In this document: in pieces, positions 58,589 through 64,000 of the stretch
How the letters are laid out: each line of letters starts with the position of its first letter
How positions within the stretch are numbered: position 1 is the stretch's first letter
NCBI GenBank assembly: GCA_023393165.1
Contig: JAEWMJ010000018.1
Location: 124,001 to 188,000 of the forward strand
Reading direction: 5' to 3'
Source: Bacillota bacterium
Lineage (GTDB): Bacteria; Bacillota; Clostridia; Christensenellales; Christensenellaceae
DNA length: 64,000 nucleotides
Notes under the pieces: model-generated
Told to the model about the DNA's origin: nothing
What the model saw: the letters and a program-made list of their open reading frames with translations, nothing else
Database searches by the model: none
Made by a program: the position numbers and the translations under genes

Positions 58589-60133
58589 ATGTTAGCGAAG
58601 GTATTGAGTTTTGCCTTAAACGGCTTAACCGGATATCCCGTGCTTGTGGAGGTGGACGTTTACAACGGTATGCCTTCCTACGAAACGGTAGGACTTCCGG
58701 ATGCGGCTGTAAAGGAATCAAAGGAGAGGGTGCGCTCCGCGGTGCACAATTCGGGCTTTGAATACCCTGCAAAACGCATTACCGTGAATCTGGCTCCGGC
58801 AGACCTGCGCAAGGAAGGTCCGCTTTACGACCTGCCCATCGCTGTGGGGCTGCTTGCGGCTTCAGGACAGGCGGATACGGAATACTTAAAGGATATAGTC
58901 CTGTTTGGCGAACTTTCGCTGAACGGGGACGTAAGGCCGGTTTCCGGGGTGCTGCCCATGGTGATAGACGCATATGAAAAGGGATTCCGCACGGTTGCCC
59001 TTCCGTATGAAAACGCCAGGGAAGCTTGCTATGTTTCGGACATGAAGATACTGCCCGTGCGCAGCCTTTCGGAAATCACGGCCATACTCAACAAAAAAAT
59101 AGAACTTGTTTATTATGCCGGGCAAACGATGCGTTCGGACCCCGGCACCCCAAAATATGAGGTGGATTTTGCAGATATAAAAGGACAGCAGCACGCAAAA
59201 CGGGCGGTTGAGATCGCCGCGGCCGGCGGGCACAATGTCCTTTTGATAGGAAGCCCGGGCACGGGCAAATCCATGCTTGCCAAAGCCATACCGGGGATCC
59301 TGCCGGACATGACGTTTGAAGAAGCACTGGAGGTTACAAAAATTCATTCGGTTGCGGGCGAACTGAAAAACTCGGACGAGGGCATTATATTTAAACGGCC
59401 GTTCCGCAGTCCGCACCATTCCAGTACTTCGGTGGCGCTGATGGGCGGTGGAACAAAAATTGTGCCGGGTGAAATCAGCCTTGCGCACAACGGGGTCCTG
59501 TTTCTGGACGAATTGCCCGAGTTTGCGCGCGACGCGAGGGAAGCGCTGCGCCAGCCTATGGAGGACGGAGTGGTATGCATATCCCGCGCCAATTCCAAAG
59601 TTACGTATCCTTCTAATTTTATGCTGATTGCATCCATGAATCCCTGCCCTTGCGGATATTTCGGCTCGGGCGATCATAAATGTAAATGTTCTCCTATGCA
59701 GATTTCAGGTTATATCAATAAAATCAGCGGGCCTTTTCTGGACAGAATGGATCTGAACGTTGAAATGAGCAATATCAAGTTTGCGGAATTAACTGACAAG
59801 ACCCCGTCCGAAAGTTCGGAAAACGTCAAAAAACGCGTGAATGCCGCGCGCGCAGTGCAGCTAGAACGGTACCGTGAACTTCCCATTCACTGCAATGCGC
59901 AGCTGAACGCGACCACGCTGAAAAAATATGTTAAAATTTCGCGGGAAGCGCAGGACTTCCTGCATGAAGTATTTGAAAAACTGAAGCTTTCACCCCGGTC
60001 CTATGTCCGGATCCTGATGGTTTCCCGTACAATCGCCGATATGGCGGGAAGCAGCGGCGTCGGTTTGGAACATATAGCCGAAGCAGTCCGCTACCGGACG
60101 CTGGACCGGAAATACTGGGGTGAACGCGTATGA
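58589..60133 (+). CDS. comM: ComM/YifB Mg-chelatase-like AAA ATPase
   Basis: 514 residues from ATG 58589 (GCGAGGG 8 nt upstream; the longer frame lies in gtrA). N-terminal Lon-like domain (VVEVDVYNG-type LVEVDVYNGMPSYETVGLPD), AAA core with IGSPGTGKSMLAKAIPG and LFLDELPEFAR, a zinc-like NPCPCGYFG ... CKCSP, and a C-terminal lid. ComM helps branch migration during natural transformation. Followed directly by dprA. Confidence 0.94.
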   Translation: MLAKVLSFALNGLTGYPVLVEVDVYNGMPSYETVGLPDAAVKESKERVRSAVHNSGFEYPAKRITVNLAPADLRKEGPLYDLPIAVGLLAASGQADTEYLKDIVLFGELSLNGDVRPVSGVLPMVIDAYEKGFRTVALPYENAREACYVSDMKILPVRSLSEITAILNKKIELVYYAGQTMRSDPGTPKYEVDFADIKGQQHAKRAVEIAAAGGHNVLLIGSPGTGKSMLAKAIPGILPDMTFEEALEVTKIHSVAGELKNSDEGIIFKRPFRSPHHSSTSVALMGGGTKIVPGEISLAHNGVLFLDELPEFARDAREALRQPMEDGVVCISRANSKVTYPSNFMLIASMNPCPCGYFGSGDHKCKCSPMQISGYINKISGPFLDRMDLNVEMSNIKFAELTDKTPSESSENVKKRVNAARAVQLERYRELPIHCNAQLNATTLKKYVKISREAQDFLHEVFEKLKLSPRSYVRILMVSRTIADMAGSSGVGLEHIAEAVRYRTLDRKYWGERV

Positions 60134-61233
60134 CTGAATTGTCCCATGAAGAAATATACTGGGTTTGGCTGTCCAGTATCGACGGCGTATTTCCAAAATG
60201 GTTTTATATGCTGCAGGGCGCTTTTTTGGAACCCAGGAATGTTTGGGACTGCCCCGGAGATATTCTTAAGCGCCTGCCGAATTTTCCACAAAATATTGCG
60301 GAAAATATTAAAATGGCAAGAACTGACCAATATCTGGAGGGACTGTTAGCAAACATCCGCGCAAAAGGAATCGCTGTACTGGCCGCCGCTTCCCAAAAAT
60401 ATCCATATACGCTGTGCGCACTTCCGGACCCGCCGCCAGTATTATATATAAAGGGCGCATTGCCGGAGTTATGGGAAAGGAGCGTTTCTGTGGTCGGCAC
60501 CAGAAATCCGACCAGGAACGGAAAAATTTCGGCACGGAATATGGCTTATTCCATTGCATTGCAGGATGTGGCGGTGGTTTCCGGAATGGCCCGGGGAATC
60601 GATACCGCCGCGCATACGGGCGCGCTGGAGGCAGGCGGAAGAACGGTGGCGGTGCTGGGCAGCGGCGTGGATGTTGTATACCCAAAAGAAAACAGGGAAT
60701 TGTATGACAGGATCGTGGAGAGCGGCGCGGTAATTTCGGAATTCAGGCCGGGGACGCCGCCCCTCTCGGGTAATTTTCCAAGGAGGAACAGGATCATAGC
60801 AGCTCTTTCCGCAGCCACCATTGTCTCGGAGGGCGGGGAAAAGTCAGGAGCGCGTATAACCGCCGACATCGCTTTATCACTAGGCAGGCAGGTGTTTGCG
60901 ATCCCCTGCGATATCGGATCGGATGTAGCCGCGCTGCCCATAGCCCTTTTAAAATCCGGAGCGGCGCTGATATCCGAAAGCCGCGATCTTATGGACTCAA
61001 TGGGATGGAAAATAAGGGATGCATCCGGTCCAAAAAAGGAACGCGGCAAAAACATGCTTGATTTTTTGCATGAACAAATATATAATTCACTGCTAAAGGG
61101 CGAGTTGACCGCAGAACAGCTTGCGGGCGTGATAAATGTGCCGATCAGCGAGCTCAATACTGCGCTCACCATGATGGAGTTTTCCGGCGTGGTTGTATGT
61201 TTACCGGGAAATTATTTCAGTATTAAAATTTGA
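60130..61233 (+). CDS. dprA: DNA-processing protein DprA
   Basis: 367 residues. N-terminal SAM-like domain, then the Rossmann fold with SVVGTRNPTRNGKIS, VSGMARGIDTAAHTGAL, LGSGVDVVYPKENREL and FPRRNRIIAALS, and a C-terminal winged helix (ELTAEQLAGVINVPISELNT). It loads RecA on incoming ssDNA. ATG overlaps the comM stop. With comM it suggests at least part of a competence system. Confidence 0.95.
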   Translation: MTELSHEEIYWVWLSSIDGVFPKWFYMLQGAFLEPRNVWDCPGDILKRLPNFPQNIAENIKMARTDQYLEGLLANIRAKGIAVLAAASQKYPYTLCALPDPPPVLYIKGALPELWERSVSVVGTRNPTRNGKISARNMAYSIALQDVAVVSGMARGIDTAAHTGALEAGGRTVAVLGSGVDVVYPKENRELYDRIVESGAVISEFRPGTPPLSGNFPRRNRIIAALSAATIVSEGGEKSGARITADIALSLGRQVFAIPCDIGSDVAALPIALLKSGAALISESRDLMDSMGWKIRDASGPKKERGKNMLDFLHEQIYNSLLKGELTAEQLAGVINVPISELNTALTMMEFSGVVVCLPGNYFSIKI

Positions 61234-61234
61234 C

Positions 61235-61269
61235 ACAAGCGCCGGCGGAACGATCCGTTGGCATCTTGT
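61235..61269 (+). terminator. hairpin between dprA and topA
   Basis: ACAAG/CTTGT encloses GCCGGCGGA/TCCGTTGGC (9 bp with two G-T pairs) right after the dprA stop; short T tail. Confidence 0.45.
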
Positions 61270-61298
61270 TTGAACAGTATATTTTTGGAGGATTGTGA

Positions 61299-63527
61299 AT
61301 GGCTACTGCGAAAAAAGAAAAGCCAACAGAGGAAAACGCTGCAAAAAAAATGACGGCAAAGAAAAAAACGGGTACGGGAACAAAAACTTCCGCAGCAAAA
61401 GCGGCCGCTAAAAAAACTTCGGCCAAAAGCGCCAGAAAAACAGGAGAAATACATAATCTTGTAATTGTGGAATCTCCTGCAAAGGCTAAAACGATCGAAA
61501 AGTTTTTGGGGGGCAGCTATACCGTCCGCGCATCCAACGGGCATCTTTGCGATCTTCCAAAAAGCAAAATGGGCGTTGATATCGAAAATAATTTTGAACC
61601 GAGCTATACAACAATCCGCGGAAAGGCAAAGTTAATCCGCGACCTGAAAACCGACGCGCATGGTGCAAAAAACACGTTCCTCGCAACCGACCCTGACCGC
61701 GAGGGGGAAGCCATATCCTGGCATATAGCCAACCTTTTGAATATCGGGCTCGATAAAAAATGCAGGATAGAATTTAATGAAATCACAAAAGACGCGGTGA
61801 CTGCCGCTATCAAAAACCCGAGAGAAATAGACGTTGCAAGGGTGGACGCGCAGCAGGCCAGGCGTATTCTGGACCGTCTGGTAGGTTATAAATTAAGCCC
61901 GCTTCTTTGGAAAAAGGTAAAAAAAGGCCTTTCCGCGGGACGTGTGCAGTCGGTCGCCGTAAAAATCATATGCGACCGTGAAAACGAGATCAGGGAATTT
62001 AATCCGCAGGAATTCTGGACGATTATTGCTGATCTTATTTATGACGAAAAAGGAAAACAGAAAGAGATTGAGGCAAAATATTACGGACGTGACGGTAAAA
62101 AAGACACGCTGAATAACGAAGAGGAAGCCATGCAGGTGTTGGAACGCGTACGGGACCATGATTTTGTTGTGGACGCCGTAAACCGTTCCACTAAATCGAA
62201 AAAAGCGCTGCCGCCTTTTACTACCAGTACGCTGCAGCAGGACGCTTCGAGGAAGCTTAATTTTACGGCAAAAAAAACAATGATGCTCGCCCAGATGCTG
62301 TATGAAGGCGTCCAAGGCATGGGCGGCCTTATTACCTATATGAGAACGGATTCCATGCGCATTTCCGCCGAGGCGCAGGCCGCGGCTGCGGAATATATCA
62401 CAAATACTTACGGCAATGATTATGTGCCGGAGAAACCAAATACGTACGCCACCAAATTCAAGTCTCAGGACGCTCATGAAGCGATTCGTCCGACCTATAT
62501 CACAAACGATCCGAAGAAAATGAAGAGTATTTTAACGCAGGATCAATACCGTCTTTATAAACTTATTTACGACCGGTTTCTGGCGAGTCAGATGCTGCCT
62601 GCAAAGATCGAAACGCTTTCCTATAATATTGTTTCAAACGGCTGCCTGTTTAAAGCCTCGGGATCCCGCATACTCTTTAAAGGCCATCTGATCGCATACG
62701 ATTCCATCCTGGAGGATGAGAGCACGCCTATGCTTCCTGAGATGAGTGAAGGAGAAAAATTGCAGTTGAAGGAAATCCTTCCGAAGCAGAATTTCACACA
62801 GCCGCCTGCACGCTACAACGAAGCTTCGCTCATCAAATACCTGGAAGAAAAGGGAATTGGACGTCCCAGCACTTATGCGCCAATTATATCCACAATCCAG
62901 GAAAGGGGCTATGTACGGAAGGAAAACAAGGCGTTTCTTCCGACCGAACTTGGAGAAATCGTAACCCGGCTGATGGTTCAGAATTTTCCGGATATCGTGG
63001 ATATTGAGTTTACTGCCGGCATGGAAAACAAGCTTGACAACATCGAGAAAAACGGCGTGGAATGGAAACGCGTGATAGGGGATTTTTATTTCCCGTTTGA
63101 AAAGGAATTGAGCGTAGCGGAAGAAAAAATCGAGAAGATCGTGATTCCGCCGAAAATTTCCGACGTTATCTGCGATAAATGCGGGGCTGTCATGGTATTC
63201 AAGGAAGGACGATATGGCGAATTCTTGGCATGTCCCAATTTCCCGGATTGCAGGAATACAAAACCTGTGATTAAGAAAGCGGACGCCAAATGCCCAAAAT
63301 GCGGCGGCGATATCGTAATTAAAAAGTCAAAGTCCAAAAAAGAATTTTTCGGATGTTCTAACTATCCGCAGTGCGATTTCGTATCCTGGGGCCTGCCGCT
63401 TGAAGAGAAATGCGAGAAATGCGGCAGCTATATGATTGAATCAAAACTCCGGAACGGCAGAAAATATAAGAAGTGTTCCAATGAGAATTGTGAAACCAAC
63501 AAAAAGAACAGCAAAGAGAAAGAATGA
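61299..63527 (+). CDS. topA: DNA topoisomerase I
   Basis: 742 residues, TTGGAGGATTG before ATG. Residues 1-49 are a Lys/Ala/Thr-rich basic tail not found in Bacillus TopA. Then the toprim domain (LVIVESPAKAKTIEKFL; ATDPDREGEAISWHI), active-site Tyr in ITYMRTDSMR, KGIGRPSTYAPII, and three C-terminal four-Cys zinc fingers (CDKC, CPKC, CEKC). It relaxes negative supercoils. Its stop overlaps trmFO by 4 nt, as in Bacillus order dprA-topA-trmFO. Confidence 0.97.
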   Translation: MATAKKEKPTEENAAKKMTAKKKTGTGTKTSAAKAAAKKTSAKSARKTGEIHNLVIVESPAKAKTIEKFLGGSYTVRASNGHLCDLPKSKMGVDIENNFEPSYTTIRGKAKLIRDLKTDAHGAKNTFLATDPDREGEAISWHIANLLNIGLDKKCRIEFNEITKDAVTAAIKNPREIDVARVDAQQARRILDRLVGYKLSPLLWKKVKKGLSAGRVQSVAVKIICDRENEIREFNPQEFWTIIADLIYDEKGKQKEIEAKYYGRDGKKDTLNNEEEAMQVLERVRDHDFVVDAVNRSTKSKKALPPFTTSTLQQDASRKLNFTAKKTMMLAQMLYEGVQGMGGLITYMRTDSMRISAEAQAAAAEYITNTYGNDYVPEKPNTYATKFKSQDAHEAIRPTYITNDPKKMKSILTQDQYRLYKLIYDRFLASQMLPAKIETLSYNIVSNGCLFKASGSRILFKGHLIAYDSILEDESTPMLPEMSEGEKLQLKEILPKQNFTQPPARYNEASLIKYLEEKGIGRPSTYAPIISTIQERGYVRKENKAFLPTELGEIVTRLMVQNFPDIVDIEFTAGMENKLDNIEKNGVEWKRVIGDFYFPFEKELSVAEEKIEKIVIPPKISDVICDKCGAVMVFKEGRYGEFLACPNFPDCRNTKPVIKKADAKCPKCGGDIVIKKSKSKKEFFGCSNYPQCDFVSWGLPLEEKCEKCGSYMIESKLRNGRKYKKCSNENCETNKKNSKEKE

Positions 63528-64000
63528 ATAAAATACACGTAATCGGTGCGGGCCTTGCAGGCTGCGAGGCCGCCTGGCAGATAAGCAAACTTGGAATTGA
63601 CGTTGTTTTGCATGAGATGAAACCGGAAAAGAAATCTCCCGCCCATACGGCCGACGGTTTTGCGGAACTGGTATGCTCCAATTCCTTAAGGTCGGACCGC
63701 CTTTCGAACGCGGCGGGCCTTTTAAAAGAAGAGATGCGCCTCCTGGATTCTCTTATCATGCATGCGGCGGACGCCACATCCGTACCCGCAGGGGGCGCTC
63801 TTGCAGTCAATCGGACGGATTTTTCAAATTATATTACAAATGAAATAAAAAACAATCCTTATATCACTGTTGCAAACAAAGAGATCGCAGACATTTCCGC
63901 ATTCGGGGATGAAATAGTTATTATTGCCACAGGACCTCTTACCTCCGACGCATTGCTGAAATCTCTTTCTGAGATCACAGGCGTCCATTATCTGAATTTT
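63524..64000 (+). CDS. trmFO: methylenetetrahydrofolate-tRNA-(uracil-5-)-methyltransferase TrmFO, 3' end cut by window
   Basis: 159 residues are visible. The N-terminal FAD-binding VIGAGLAGCEAAWQ, then HEMKPEKKSPAH, ELVCSNSLRSD (with the conserved Cys) and NRTDFSNYI are TrmFO signatures. It makes m5U54 in tRNA with folate and FADH2. The gene runs off the right edge. Confidence 0.95.
   Translation, partial: MNKIHVIGAGLAGCEAAWQISKLGIDVVLHEMKPEKKSPAHTADGFAELVCSNSLRSDRLSNAAGLLKEEMRLLDSLIMHAADATSVPAGGALAVNRTDFSNYITNEIKNNPYITVANKEIADISAFGDEIVIIATGPLTSDALLKSLSEITGVHYLNF

Noticed and set aside
1..64000. CRISPR array, tRNA/rRNA genes, integrase, transposase or phage genes
   Set aside because: No regularly spaced direct repeats, no cloverleaf or rRNA sequence, and no such protein was recognised among the ORFs; the R1-R3 repeats are dispersed, not arrayed.

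Overview
The window looks like chromosomal DNA from an anaerobic, low-to-mid-GC endospore-forming member of the Clostridia (Bacillota). The evidence is a PolC-type replicative polymerase, the forespore sigma factor SigG followed by ylmC and pgeF, the spore germination pair SleB/YpeB, a class B sortase, NrdR, IreB, a bifunctional Rel and radical-SAM HemZ. Almost every gene is on the + strand in tight, often overlapping operons, with many TTG/GTG starts. The genus cannot be told from the sequence alone.

Layout. 1-2994: the 3' part of a URO-D-like methyltransferase, a ROK regulator and a D-lyxose isomerase (sugar/C1 unit). 3257-4917: sortase B and, on the - strand, an orphan Imm-5-like immunity protein. 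5142-6419: a divergent purA. 6609-7788: sigG-ylmC. 7964-9269: nrdR-pgeF. 9277-11322: a PhoB/PhoR-like two-component system. 11412-12948: nifS-nifU. 13034-14523: a small membrane protein, then ireB-ruvX-DUF1292. 14678-16189: rpsB-tsf. 16303-22890: pyrH-frr-small ORF-uppS-cdsA-dxr-rseP-ispG (translation, lipid-carrier and isoprenoid synthesis). 22970-27283: polC. 27421-29627: secD-secF. 29789-36303: recJ, rel, dtd, an MBL-fold hydrolase, hemZ. 36304-37268: a repeat-rich gap carrying a small DUF559 nuclease gene. 37302-40314: hisS-aspS. 40327-45225: rseC-smc-ftsY. 45607-48134: a - strand sporulation block (ypeB, sleB and a broken spoIIR) that separates ftsY from ylxM-ffh. 48401-52206: ylxM-ffh-rpsP-khpA-rimM-trmD-rplS. 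52707-54535: rbgA-rnhB-yraN. 54596-58572: a membrane glycosyltransferase, a PMT-like glycosyltransferase and GtrA (surface glycosylation). 58589 to the end: comM-dprA-topA and the 5' part of trmFO.

The main non-routine content is intergenic. Three dispersed repeat families recur. R1 is a hairpin next to a GGTTTTCTTTGG box, in eight copies whose stems differ by compensating changes. R2 is an element starting CACCTC and ending in a TTCCCCTC/GAGGGGAA hairpin, in four copies. R3 is a roughly 75-nt family, in four copies. R2 copies sit as inverted ends exactly around the DUF559 gene, and the left copy supplies its ribosome-binding site. R1, R2 and R3 occur together in two separate gaps (hemZ-hisS and rplS-rbgA).

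Other points of interest: spoIIR is a pseudogene here with two frameshifts and a stop; the hisS leader carries a short ORF with three consecutive His codons and hisS lacks an obvious start for its conserved N-terminus; the ylxM-ffh transcript would begin with a perfect 10-bp hairpin; and a chain of six hairpins lies between the convergent genes ftsY and ypeB. No rRNA, tRNA, CRISPR array, complete IS element or phage gene was recognised.
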